From positions 1-64,000 of the forward strand of contig JAFEBQ010000006.1 in the NCBI GenBank assembly GCA_018242585.1: a DNA stretch of 64,000 bases, read 5' to 3'. Both the position numbers and the translations under genes were made by a program. Positions 51,008-59,345 of the stretch are shown piece after piece. Below the pieces are notes generated by a model. That model saw nothing but the letters and a program-made list of their open reading frames with translations, searched no databases and was not told where the DNA came from. Origin of the DNA: Planctomycetota bacterium (GTDB lineage: Bacteria > Planctomycetota > Planctomycetia > Pirellulales > PNKZ01). Every line of letters begins with the position of its first letter. The first letter of the stretch is position 1.

Positions 51008-51933
51008 GATGGTGTCGCCGCGCCGGCCAGCGGCGGCCCGCCGGGCAATTCGACTTCCATCACGGTCCCACCGCGGGTCAACGGGCTGCGCACCTGGACG
51101 CGGCCGCGCATTCGCCGGACCAGGGTTCGCACGATGAACAAGCCCAGCCCCGTGCCGGTCTGCTTTCGCTCGAGTTCGTTGCCCAGCCGAACGAACCGGC
51201 CAAAAATCTTGCGCCGCGCGTTGATCGGAATGCCCGGGCCGTTGTCGCTGACTCGCGTGATGACCGTGCCGCGGCCGTTCAGCCAGCTTTCGATTTTCAC
51301 CTCGGGGCTGGGCATCGAGTATTTGACCGCGTTGTCGATCAGGTTGCGGAACACGATCTCGACGTCCATCGCCCGGGCATGCACCATCGACGGGGCGGCG
51401 TCGATCTGGACCGACTCGACCGGCACGCCGTAGCGGTGAACGGCCGACTCGACCGCGCCGCGAAAGACTTCCAACAACGGCACGTCTTGCAACTCGGCGG
51501 CGTCGGGTTGTTGATCGAGCCGAGCCGCGTCCAGCAGGTGATTGATCAGCGAGTCGAGTCGCTCGACGTCCTCGAGCATGTAGCGATAGAAGTCGGCCTG
51601 CTGCGACTCGGGCACGTTGCGGCGCGAGAGAGTCTGCAGGTACAGCTTCAACGAGGAGATCGGGCTTTTGAACTCGTGCGTGACGCTGTCGATGAAATTG
51701 GACTGCCGCTGATTGAGCGCGATCTCCTTGACCGACATCGCCAGGTAAAGGACCACGCCGACCAACACCAGCACCAGGAACGTCAGTCCCAGGGCCAGCA
51801 CCGCCCACCAGTAGCTGGCGTATTGCGAGGCGTTGACCGCCAGCAGCACCCAGCCGACGATCAGCGCCACCAGCAGCACGATCATGATCGTGCCCAGCGT
51901 GATCGGCCAGCTAATGGATCGGCGACGGAGCAT
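51004..51933 (-). CDS. Sensor histidine kinase
   Basis: A 309-residue membrane kinase with two segments (ITLGTIMIVLLVALIVGWVLL and VLALGLTFLVLVLVGVVLYL), so the sensed signal is in the membrane or periplasm. The H-box SVTHEFKSPISSLKL carries His86, with N-box VFRNLIDNAVKYS, D/F box SDNGPGIP, and G-box TGTGLGLFIVR. There is a short loop between the segments and no HAMP or PAS domain visible. The ATG at 51933 (MLRRRSISWP) is chosen. It precedes the cognate response regulator, with a four-base overlap. Confidence 0.92.
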   Translation of the reverse strand: MLRRRSISWPITLGTIMIVLLVALIVGWVLLAVNASQYASYWWAVLALGLTFLVLVLVGVVLYLAMSVKEIALNQRQSNFIDSVTHEFKSPISSLKLYLQTLSRRNVPESQQADFYRYMLEDVERLDSLINHLLDAARLDQQPDAAELQDVPLLEVFRGAVESAVHRYGVPVESVQIDAAPSMVHARAMDVEIVFRNLIDNAVKYSMPSPEVKIESWLNGRGTVITRVSDNGPGIPINARRKIFGRFVRLGNELERKQTGTGLGLFIVRTLVRRMRGRVQVRSPLTRGGTVMEVELPGGPPLAGAATPS

Positions 51934-51946
51934 GGGGGGCGGGGGG

Positions 51947-52075
51947 GAAGTTGCTAGTTGCTGGTTGCTAGTTGCGAGTGGGGAAAGAGGCGGGCAGGAA
52001 ATCGAACGCCTAAACCGCGCGGCAAGTTTCCTCGCCTTTACTAGCAACTAGGAACTAGCAACTAGCAACTTCCCC
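51947..52075. repeat. Heptad array G, inverted arms
   Basis: From 51947 the words GAAGTTG, CTAGTTG, CTGGTTG, CTAGTTG, CGAGTGG run seven-phased. From 52041 the reverse-complement set CTAGCAA, CTAGGAA, CTAGCAA, CTAGCAA, CTTCCCC follows and stops one base before the stop codon of the aguB gene. A 65-base spacer lies between the arms, giving a potential long hairpin between two co-oriented genes. Confidence 0.8.
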
Positions 52076-52963
52076 TCAATCAATATACCTTCGCAGCAGG
52101 TCGCCGTACGCATCGATGCGGCGATCTCGCAAAAACGGCCAGTGCGTCCGCACCGAGTCAATCTGGTCCAGGTTGCACTCGACCAGCAGGGTTTCTTCCT
52201 TGTCATGGCTGGCCAGGGCCAGCAGATTGCCGGCCGGATCGGCCACGAACGACGCCCCCCAGAACTCGATCCCCCCCTCGACGCCAGTTCGGTTGACCGC
52301 CACCACGAAACAGCCGTTGGCGATCGCGTGGCTGCGCATCATGGTCTGCCAGGCGTCGTGCTGGCTGGCACCGAACTCGGCCTTCTCGTGAGCCTGCCAG
52401 CCAATGGCCGTCGGGTAGAAGATGATCTGCGCCCCGCGCAGGGCCGTGATCCGCGCCGCCTCGGGATACCACTGGTCCCAGCAGACGCACACGCCCAACT
52501 GCCCAAACCGCGTCGCGCAACTGCTGAAGCCAAGATCGCCCGGCGTGAAGTAAAACTTCTCGTAGTACAGCGGGTCGTCGGGAATGTGCATCTTGCGATA
52601 AGTGTGTACCGGCCGACCGTCGGCGTCCCACACCACCGCCGTGTTGTGATACAGCCCCTGCGTGCGACGCTCGAACAACGAGCCGACGATCACCACGCCG
52701 TGCTGCTTGGCCGCCTCGGCCAGCGCCTCGGCCGTCGGCCCCGTCAGCGACTCGGCCTCGTCAAAGCGCAAGAAGTCTTCGCTCTGGCACGGATAGTGGC
52801 CGTGGAACAGTTCCTGCAGACAGACGATGTTCGCCCCGCGCGCCGCGGCATCGCCAATGCGAGCCAGCGCCTTCTCGACGTTGGGGCGCTTCGCGTGTAC
52901 GCAGGTCATCTGGACCAGCGCCACGGTCACCTTGGCCGGGGGAACAAGATTCGGCACAGCCAT
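52076..52963 (-). CDS. aguB: N-carbamoylputrescine amidase-like hydrolase
   Basis: A 295-residue carbon-nitrogen hydrolase (nitrilase superfamily). The triad is visible: Glu51 (CLQELFHGHYP), Lys124 (TYRKMHIPDD) and Cys161 (GVCVCWDQWYPEAAR). The blocks ELFHGHYPCQSED, WYPEAARITALRGA and FYPTAIGWQAHEKAEF are typical of N-carbamoylputrescine amidase (AguB), which makes putrescine from N-carbamoylputrescine. The length is the normal one. No agmatine deiminase (aguA) gene is adjacent, so the assignment rests on sequence only. The first ATG at 52963 fits (MAVPNLVPPAKVTVALVQM). Confidence 0.88.
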   Translation of the reverse strand: MAVPNLVPPAKVTVALVQMTCVHAKRPNVEKALARIGDAAARGANIVCLQELFHGHYPCQSEDFLRFDEAESLTGPTAEALAEAAKQHGVVIVGSLFERRTQGLYHNTAVVWDADGRPVHTYRKMHIPDDPLYYEKFYFTPGDLGFSSCATRFGQLGVCVCWDQWYPEAARITALRGAQIIFYPTAIGWQAHEKAEFGASQHDAWQTMMRSHAIANGCFVVAVNRTGVEGGIEFWGASFVADPAGNLLALASHDKEETLLVECNLDQIDSVRTHWPFLRDRRIDAYGDLLRRYID

Positions 52964-53054
52964 AAGTCAGCTCGCTCGCAACAAGGGGGGCGGTCGCACG
53001 CTTCGCCGGCCCGCGCCAATTGCCGACCGGCAAGTTGATGGTACCCTAGGCGCT

Positions 53055-53765
53055 ATGAATGACAACCGGGTTCCAGGCCTGTTCATCACCGGCACCGACA
53101 CGAACGTCGGCAAAACCTACGTCACCGCGTTGATCGCGCGACAGTTGGTGGCGAGGGGCTTGCGCGTGGGCGTGTATAAACCCGTCGCCAGCGGCTGCCG
53201 CTTGGAAGCCGGCACGCTGGTCAGTGATGACGCGGTGGCACTGTGGGAAGCGGCCGGCCGGCCCGGCACGTTAGAGCAAGTCTGCCCCCAGCGCTTTCGC
53301 GCGCCGCTGGCGCCGCCGCGCGCGGCCGCCGAGCAAGGCGACACGGTCGACGCGGCGCTGCTGCGCGCGGGGCTCGAACCTTGGCTCGCATCGAGCGACA
53401 TCGTCCTGGTCGAAGGAGCCGGTGGGCTGATGGCCCCGATCAGCGACGACGACTATGCGGCCGACCTGGCCCACGATTTTGGCTATCCGCTGATGGTCGT
53501 GGCGCGCGATGCGCTGGGAACGATCCATCAAACCTTGTCAACATTGATCGTGGCCGCCACATTCCGTCGCGGGCTCGACGTGGCGGGCGTGGTCTTAAAT
53601 CGAACCTCGGCCGAAGCCGACCCAAGCGCGGCCACCAATGCCGAGGAACTGGCGGCTCGCTGCGTGCCGCCACTGTTGGCGCGCGTCGGCTGGCAGGCCA
53701 ACGCGTTCAGCGAGACAATCGACTGGCTCGCCTTGGCGCAAGGGAAGCCGTTGCAGCGCCGCTAG
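53055..53765 (+). CDS. bioD: Dethiobiotin synthetase
   Basis: ATP-dependent dethiobiotin synthetase, the penultimate step of biotin synthesis, acting in the cytoplasm. The 236-residue product has the P-loop GTDTNVGKT (13-21) and the block KPVASGCR, followed by the BioD segment VLVEGAGGLMAPISDD. A longer frame from 52827 exists but starts in the opposite gene, so the ATG at 53055 (MNDNRVPGLFITGTD) is chosen. It is divergent from aguB, with about 90 bases between starts. No other biotin gene is adjacent. Confidence 0.93.
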   Translation: MNDNRVPGLFITGTDTNVGKTYVTALIARQLVARGLRVGVYKPVASGCRLEAGTLVSDDAVALWEAAGRPGTLEQVCPQRFRAPLAPPRAAAEQGDTVDAALLRAGLEPWLASSDIVLVEGAGGLMAPISDDDYAADLAHDFGYPLMVVARDALGTIHQTLSTLIVAATFRRGLDVAGVVLNRTSAEADPSAATNAEELAARCVPPLLARVGWQANAFSETIDWLALAQGKPLQRR

Positions 53766-53783
53766 TGCGCTCTCGCAATGGGT

Positions 53784-53950
53784 AGCAACGGTTGCTAAAG
53801 CAACCGGTGCCGCGCGAGCGGCAAGAGGTCAAGGTCCGATGCTTGCCGTTCGTGAGAAAAACGACGATGCGAACGGGGTGAGAGGTGCGCTCCACCCTCG
53901 ATGCCTCTGGCGGCGGTTGCCGCACCGGTTGGCAAGCAACCGGTGCTACC
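53784..53950. repeat. Two related GGTTGC hairpins after bioD
   Basis: GGTTGCTAAAGCAACC at 53790-53805 and GCACCGGTTGGCAAGCAACCGG with GTGC at 53922-53946 are related palindromes with the same ACCGGTTGC/GCAACCGG theme. They flank a short gap after bioD, before the BFD-like gene. They are probably copies of one intergenic repeat. Confidence 0.55.
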
Positions 53951-54002
53951 CGGTTCCACTACCCAAAGATGTGGGTGAATTAACGAGAAACACCTGGCCC
54001 GT

Positions 54003-54260
54003 TTACGAGCCGGCGTTTTGCAGGGCGATGAACTTCCGCAGCCGCCGGTGACAGGCGGTGCAGCCCGAGCCGGCGCCGGTGACGCGCGCGACTTCGCACA
54101 GCGACATCAACGGACAAAGGGCCGACGCATCGCGCAGATCGTCTTCGGTGACGTTCAAACAACGGCAGACAACCGTCGCGTCACTAGCGACCGATGTGCA
54201 AGAATCGCAGCTTGTGACCGGCGCCATTTCATCGGCGACCGTGTAGTAAGCCACAACCAT
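54003..54260 (-). CDS. Small [2Fe-2S] protein, BFD-like
   Basis: An 85-residue protein with the four cysteines of bacterioferritin-associated-ferredoxin-like (BFD) domains, spaced Cys32, Cys34, Cys67 and Cys70 (VCRCLNVTEDDL and GCTACHRRL). The domain matches the BFD-like [2Fe-2S] fold used as an iron release or electron-transfer module. The N-terminus (MVVAYYTVADEMAP) has two further cysteines at 18 and 21. Nearby iron-storage genes are not visible. It lies beside bioD in the opposite direction. Confidence 0.83.
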   Translation of the reverse strand: MVVAYYTVADEMAPVTSCDSCTSVASDATVVCRCLNVTEDDLRDASALCPLMSLCEVARVTGAGSGCTACHRRLRKFIALQNAGS

Positions 54261-54527
54261 GAGAGTGCGAGGTGGAGGGAAGGCTAGGTGGGAATGAAAT
54301 TGATACTCAATCTCAACTCATTCCTTGTACCAGCGGCTGACGCGCCGTGTCAACGAAAATCCTCGGGAAATCGCCAGGCTACCCGAACCGCTAGCACCCG
54401 GTCGGGGCCAAATCGAGGCTGGCCAAGGGATAACCGTAGCCCTCGCCCCGCCAGATAGCCCAGAACGCCCCTTGCCTATCCGGTATGATGACCCGGCTCG
54501 GCTGTCATCGCATCGCACAGGTGTTTT

Positions 54528-55790
54528 ATGCGTAAGCTCCTTGGTCTGCTGCTGTTGACCGCCGGGACGGCTTTGACCGCCCAGGCGGGTGACTGGACCG
54601 ATTTTCGCGGCCCTGGCCGAACCGGCCGCACGTCCGAAACCGGCGTCCCCCAGCAATGGAGCCCGTCGGAACATGTCCGCTGGCGGATGCCCCTGCCGGG
54701 CCCCGGCAACAGCAGCCCCGTCGTGGCCGGCGACACGGTCTTTGTCACCTGCGCCAGCGAGCGCGGCAAGCAACGGGGGACGTACGCCTTTGATCGACAG
54801 TCGGGCAAGCAGCGCTGGCAGCAAGTCGTCTCGTTCCTGGAGGAAGATCCGACGCACGGCACGAACCCTTACTGCGGCTCGTCCCCGGCGGTCGCCGGCG
54901 GTCGCGTGGTCGTCTGGCACGGCTCGGCCGGGGTGCATTGCTACTCGGCCACCGATGGCCAGGCGCTCTGGTCGCGCGACCTCGGGTTGTTCCGGCACAT
55001 CTGGGGCTATGGCTCGTCGCCGGTCATCGACGGCAAGCTGGTCTACCTGAACTGCGGACCCGGCGCGCGGCAGTTCGTCATCGCCTTGGAACTCGAATCG
55101 GGCAAGACCGTCTGGCAACAAGACGTCCCCGGCGGCGACGCCGGCGAAGAGAACCGGGGCGACGGCGAGAAGCCGTTGTGGACTGGTTCGTGGAGCACGC
55201 CGGTCGTGGCCACGATCGACGCCCGGCGGCAGGTGCTGGTCTCGCTGCCGCGCTTTGTCCAAGCCTATGACGCCGCCAACGGCGAGCCGACCTGGCGCGT
55301 CGACGGACTGGGTGACCTGGTTTACACCGACATCGTCCTGGGGGACGGCGTCGCCGTGGCGATGGGGGGCTATCACGGCCCGGCTATTGGTTTCAAGCTC
55401 GGCGGCTCGGGCAACACCACCGAGACGAATCGCCTTTGGCGACAGACCTCGCGCAATCCGCAGCGCATCGGCTCGGGCGTGATCGTCGATGGGCTGCTGT
55501 ACATCGCCAACGAGATCGGTCTGGCTCAGTGCCTTGATCCCAAGACCGGCGTCGATCGCTGGAAGGCGCGCCTGCCGGGGAGCAAACTCTGGGGCTCGAC
55601 CATCTTTGCCGATGGCCGGCTGTACACGACCAATCAGGAGGGGACGACCATCGTCTGGACGCCGAATGCCGAGCGGCTGGAAGTGCTGGCCGAGAATCGC
55701 TTGGGCGAGCACAGCAATTCCACGCCCGCCTTCTCGAACGGCCAGGTCTTCCTGCGCACGTACGAGCACTTGTACTGCGTCGAGAACTGA
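54528..55790 (+). CDS. PQQ-like beta-propeller protein
   Basis: A 420-residue exported protein with signal peptide KLLGLLLLTAGTALTAQA. It contains repeats of the PQQ/BamB-like propeller type, for example DGQALWSRDLG, SGKTVWQQDV, NGEPTWRVDG and GVDRWKARLPGSKLW, with the opening WTDFRGPGRTGRTSETGVP common in planctomycete proteins of this kind. These propellers bind partners or act with dehydrogenases, and this one is a stand-alone exported copy with no transmembrane domain. The ATG at 54528 begins the signal peptide. It is convergent with the TIM-barrel gene, with a nested repeat element between. Confidence 0.87.
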   Translation: MRKLLGLLLLTAGTALTAQAGDWTDFRGPGRTGRTSETGVPQQWSPSEHVRWRMPLPGPGNSSPVVAGDTVFVTCASERGKQRGTYAFDRQSGKQRWQQVVSFLEEDPTHGTNPYCGSSPAVAGGRVVVWHGSAGVHCYSATDGQALWSRDLGLFRHIWGYGSSPVIDGKLVYLNCGPGARQFVIALELESGKTVWQQDVPGGDAGEENRGDGEKPLWTGSWSTPVVATIDARRQVLVSLPRFVQAYDAANGEPTWRVDGLGDLVYTDIVLGDGVAVAMGGYHGPAIGFKLGGSGNTTETNRLWRQTSRNPQRIGSGVIVDGLLYIANEIGLAQCLDPKTGVDRWKARLPGSKLWGSTIFADGRLYTTNQEGTTIVWTPNAERLEVLAENRLGEHSNSTPAFSNGQVFLRTYEHLYCVEN

Positions 55791-55811
55791 GGGCCTGTTC
55801 CGCCGCTGTTT

Positions 55812-55982
55812 TGCCACGGAGACACGGTGGCACGGAGATTTGCACGGAGGAGGAAGAGTAAGCGGGGAAACAAAGCCTCAATGACCAATAGAACACAGCC
55901 GGCTCCTTCGCATTATTGGTCATTGGTGCTTGGGCATTGGTCATTCACATCTACTCCGTGTAGCCCTCCGTGCCTCCGTGGC
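55812..55982. repeat. Nested inverted element III: octads outside, heptads inside
   Basis: The outer arms are CACGGAG octads (55812-55850) and their reverse complement CTCCGTG set (55951-55982). The inner arms are CAATGAC, CAATAGA (55879-55892) and ATTATTG, GTCATTG, GTGCTTG, GGCATTG, GTCATTC (55913-55947). The whole fills the gap between convergent genes. The octad set matches the one at 49852 and the reversed one at 36945. Confidence 0.75.
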
Positions 55983-55992
55983 GAAATCTGCC

Positions 55993-56823
55993 TCAAGCGC
56001 TTTCGCGGATGCTGCTGGCGACGGGAAGCAACTGCTTGAACGTCGAGTGCGTTTTGCGCAGCAGCGTCGGGTAGTCGTCGGGCGGGACTTCCAGCCCCAT
56101 CAGCACCACGTCGTAATCTCCCCGGTAGCCGCCCCTTTCGAGGGCCGCGATCAGCGACAATAGCGGCGCTTCCCCTTCGCCCAACGGCGTGTGCCGCTCT
56201 TCACAGTAGGTCGGCGCGCGCCCGTCGGCCAATTGCACCAGCGCCACGTGCGGCGCGGCGGCCGCCAGTTGTTGCTGTCCCTTGTCGTCCCACGGCGTCT
56301 GGTACGTGTCGATCGCCAGCTTGAGCCGCGGGCTGTTGAACTCCTGGACCAGCGCCAAGGGCTCGTCGAGCCCGACCAGGAAGGACCATTCGGTGGCCAT
56401 CAGGGCATGCACCGGCTTGAGCGCCAAGGTCACCCCCTGTTGTTCGGCGGCGGGAACAAGCTGCTTCAGCGCTTCGCGAAACAGCCGCCGGGCGTGCGCG
56501 TTGGTATGCCCCGCGCGCGGACCCGAGTAAACCAGCAGCGTGGCGGCCCGCAGCTCGGCCGCCAGCGCGATGGCGTCGAGCGCATCGTCGATCGACTCGC
56601 GGAGCGTCCGTCCGTCGCTGGCCGTGAAGCCGCCGGCCCAGGCCAGGTTCGACACTTCCAGACCGCTGCTGGCCAGCAAGTCGACGCCCCGTTCGCGACC
56701 GAAATCGTCGAGCTTGTGCCGCCAAACGCCGATCGATTTGAAACCGCCGGCAATGAGTTGCTGAACATCCTGATCGAACGTCCAGCGAAACGTCGTAAGT
56801 TCGTTAATCGACAACCGTGCCAT
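55993..56823 (-). CDS. TIM-barrel xylose isomerase-like protein
   Basis: A 276-residue TIM-barrel protein of the sugar phosphate isomerase/epimerase family. Its blocks include MARLSINELTTFRWTFDQDV (start), FKSIGVWRHKLDD, ATLLVYSGPRAGHTNAHARR, TLALKPVHALMATEW and KLAIDTYQTPWDD. HALMATEW in a barrel-strand end may include metal ligands, though the usual Glu-His pair is not clean, and Lys in ALKPVH takes the place of a typical Glu. The substrate is unknown. An upstream frame to 56994 exists and is rejected as not coding-like. It is a paralogue-type neighbour of the isomerase at 44340, of the same family but not close. Confidence 0.82.
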   Translation of the reverse strand: MARLSINELTTFRWTFDQDVQQLIAGGFKSIGVWRHKLDDFGRERGVDLLASSGLEVSNLAWAGGFTASDGRTLRESIDDALDAIALAAELRAATLLVYSGPRAGHTNAHARRLFREALKQLVPAAEQQGVTLALKPVHALMATEWSFLVGLDEPLALVQEFNSPRLKLAIDTYQTPWDDKGQQQLAAAAPHVALVQLADGRAPTYCEERHTPLGEGEAPLLSLIAALERGGYRGDYDVVLMGLEVPPDDYPTLLRKTHSTFKQLLPVASSIRESA

Positions 56824-57167
56824 GAGGGCCTGAGCGCTCCGTGCGATGAACCGTCGGCAATACCTGGCCAGCGGCGCGAGACTTGGCGGCGTCGCCCGTG
56901 CCAGAGAGCCAGCGCAGTTGCCCCTTCGCAAATCGAAGCTTCCACTACGCGACGCCGCCGAGCGAACAGCCCGATCACCGCCTGCTCCCCTCACGTCTCT
57001 CGGCCGATGGCCAAACGGAAGTCACCGAGTATCGACAAATCATCCCGCGCTGGCAAGCGGCGGTCGACAACGATGGCGCGGTTCCGCCACGAAAATCTGT
57101 TCGGACGTTCATCGCGTCAATGGTAGCACGCGACCAAACGTGCCCGACGGCACAGCGCATCGCCGCA

Positions 57168-57292
57168 TTAGAGCAATTCTCGGGAGCGTGTATCGTTTGC
57201 TTACCCAAGCCGGCGGCTCTGCCGCCAATCTCGGTGGCAAAGCCACCGGCTTGGAAGATACGCACGCTATACTGAATCGAGAAGCGATCTAG
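57168..57292. mobile_element. MITE-like element, copy 2 (125 bp)
   Basis: This copy matches 3498-3623 along its whole length, with the same inner hairpins (GGCGGCTCTGCCGCC, GGTGGCAAAGCCACC) and the same AAGCCGG/CCGGCTT flanks. The ends TTAGAGCAATTCTCG and (reverse complement) CTAGATCGCTTCTCG keep the terminal inverted repeat with four mismatches. The ends are more degraded than in copy 1. It lies in the 511-base gap between the TIM-barrel gene's start and the next gene's stop; nothing else is visible in that gap. Confidence 0.75.
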
Positions 57293-57334
57293 AGAGCAGC
57301 GGCAATTAAACAACCGCGCTGCCGTCCATACTGC

Positions 57335-58411
57335 TCAGGGAGCGGTCAACCGCTCGCGCGTCTGCTGGATCGATTGCAAGATCGCTTGCTCGATCTGCGC
57401 CAGCTGCGCCGCGCGCTCTTCGGCCGGCGCCGCGGCATCGAACTTGACCGGGGCGCTGACGAGCATCTTCAACCGGTCGTACGCCTGGCGGCGGACTTCC
57501 GCGTCGTCGCGGCGCATCAACGTGAACCAGGTCCAGGCGTCGCCGGCCATCAACAGCGTCAGCCGGTCGTTCGAGTCGTCCTCTTCATCGACAAAGCCGC
57601 GCATCACCTGCTTCAGCCGATAGCGCTGCTCGGCGTCGAGCTGGCCCAGGTCGAACTGCTTCAGCAGCGGCAACACCACCGGGCCGGCCTCGGTCAATTG
57701 TCGCTGGGCGGCTTGCCGCGCTGTGAACCGGCCGTCTCCCAACTGGTGGACCCAGCCGAGGATTTGCCGCGTGTCGTAGGCCGGCGCTTGCGTCGACGTG
57801 CGCAACAGCGCACGTTCGAGCGCTTCGGCTCGCTGGGCGATCCGCCATTGCGGGTGAATGATCTCCAGGTACGGCGCCAACTCGGCGGCGCACAACGCCG
57901 GATCATCGAGCATCAACAGCCACAGGCTCGACGCCGCCAGCGTGCGCCGTTCGTCCCCTTTTTCGACCCGCAGCACCAGCGGCCCCTCGGCCGTTTGCGT
58001 GAACTCGACCTTGGTGTTGTCGGTGGCCGCCAGCGGCGTGCGGCGAAGCGTGATCTCGCGCCCGCCCGACAGGTGATAGCTCAGCTCCCACTCGGGCAAT
58101 TTCAGCTCATAGTGCAGCGTCACCGACGGGCCGTTGCAGGTGATGGTCAGCTTCTCGCCGCGGGTGTTGTTCCGGTGGCTGCTGTTCATCGAGCGCGGCG
58201 GCTCGAGCGGCCCGCACACGATCTTGCCACCCGAGATGTGCAGATCGAGCATCCGCACATTGGCCATCAACGTCGGATGCATGATCACCGGCGTGGCGGC
58301 CAGAGCTTGCGCCGCGAACAGCGCGCTTAGCGCCATCGCAATCAGGCACACCGCCGCGCGGAGCGCGCGGCCCGCGCGCACAGGGCTCGAATTATTCAAT
58401 TGCGTCGCCAT
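57335..58411 (-). CDS. Exported hypothetical protein, 358 aa
   Basis: A 358-residue protein with a signal peptide (RALRAAVCLIAMALSALFAAQALA). The N-terminal half is beta-rich (VRMLDLHISGGKIVCGPL, LTITCNGPSVTLHYELKLPEW, REITLRRTPL). The C-terminal half is helical with a HEAT-like feel (HQLGDGRFTARQAAQRQLTE, VRRQAYDRLKMLVSAP). I do not recognise the family. Its start overlaps the DedA gene's stop by 20 bases on the same strand, so the two are translated from one message. Confidence 0.75.
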   Translation of the reverse strand: MATQLNNSSPVRAGRALRAAVCLIAMALSALFAAQALAATPVIMHPTLMANVRMLDLHISGGKIVCGPLEPPRSMNSSHRNNTRGEKLTITCNGPSVTLHYELKLPEWELSYHLSGGREITLRRTPLAATDNTKVEFTQTAEGPLVLRVEKGDERRTLAASSLWLLMLDDPALCAAELAPYLEIIHPQWRIAQRAEALERALLRTSTQAPAYDTRQILGWVHQLGDGRFTARQAAQRQLTEAGPVVLPLLKQFDLGQLDAEQRYRLKQVMRGFVDEEDDSNDRLTLLMAGDAWTWFTLMRRDDAEVRRQAYDRLKMLVSAPVKFDAAAPAEERAAQLAQIEQAILQSIQQTRERLTAP

Positions 58412-59129
58412 GTTTCTTCCCTCCCGCCAGCGGAGCCTCGCCGGCCGCGGCCGCCGGCTCGGTGTCGCGCAATGGCACGCTGGCCGTCCCGTCCGGCTCG
58501 GCCACTCCCCGCGCGTCGACTCGCCATAATGGTTCTTGCACCACTTTCCGGCGATGACGCCAGTAAAAGTAACCCACGGCGACGATAATCGCCAAGATCA
58601 CTAGCACGGTCAGCCCGACCTCGGCGCGTTGAATGACCGGCCACCACTGGGTGATTCGATCGGCGAAAAAGAAGCTCAGGCCGAAAAAGGTGCAAATCAC
58701 CGTCGCGGCGCAGATCGAATCGACAACCACGAACTTCCAGAACGGATACCGGACAATCCCCGCCGTCAGATAGACCGGCGAGCGCAAACCGGGCATGAAC
58801 CGGGACAGAAAGAAAACCCGCATGCCGTATTGATGGATGCGAGCTTCGATTTCCCGTTCGCGAGCGGGGGTCATGTAGCGAATGAACCAGTGATGGTCGC
58901 GCAGCAACGTCCGGCCAAAATGGCGGCCGATGCTGTAGGTCATCAAGTCCCCTAGCAGCGCCCCCACCAGGCACGCCGGCAAGGCCAACGCCCAGTTCAG
59001 CTTGGCGTGGCTGCTGGCAATGCCAGCGCCGATCACGAACACTTCCTCAGGAATGGGCAGCCCGGCCCCCGTGAGCACCAGTACCAGGATGATGCCAGCG
59101 TACGAGCCGTGCTCAAGCAAATCGAACAT
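58392..59129 (-). CDS. DedA family membrane protein
   Basis: A 245-residue inner-membrane protein of the DedA/SNARE-associated family, thought to act as proton-driven lipid flippases or in membrane homeostasis. Hallmarks are GAGLPIPEEVFVIGAGI, GDLMTYSIGRHFGRTLL (the G-x-x-x-Y-x-x-G-R-x-x-G motif) and FFLSRFMPGLRSPVYLTAG (the F-x-x-R-x-x-P-x-x-R motif). Three to four other hydrophobic segments and a Pro/Ala-rich cytosolic tail are present. The ATG at 59129 (MFDLLEHGSYAG) is preferred to a longer frame from 59189. It overlaps the downstream exported protein gene by 20 bases. Confidence 0.9.
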   Translation of the reverse strand: MFDLLEHGSYAGIILVLVLTGAGLPIPEEVFVIGAGIASSHAKLNWALALPACLVGALLGDLMTYSIGRHFGRTLLRDHHWFIRYMTPAREREIEARIHQYGMRVFFLSRFMPGLRSPVYLTAGIVRYPFWKFVVVDSICAATVICTFFGLSFFFADRITQWWPVIQRAEVGLTVLVILAIIVAVGYFYWRHRRKVVQEPLWRVDARGVAEPDGTASVPLRDTEPAAAAGEAPLAGGKKHGDAIE

Positions 59130-59345
59130 GACGTTAGTTGAGCGGGCCGAAGAAGGGGCGAAACATGCCGATGCTGACGTCGAGGCCAATCAGGTCGCAT
59201 CACGACGCTGCGCGGCAACTGGCTGCGTCATTCTAGCTTGCCGAGGTGCGCAAGGTCTAGCAAGCTTCCAGCGGTCGCCGAGTTGCCACCTTAGGTGCTG
59301 GCGCAAAGACGGCCGGCCTGGCGCGTTGACGATCACCGCGCGCCA

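Noticed and set aside
50294-51808. A 504-codon minus-strand frame covering the response regulator and much of the kinase
   Set aside because: Only its last 237 codons match the regulator. The upstream part is an out-of-frame reading of the kinase gene, so the ATG at 51007 is used.
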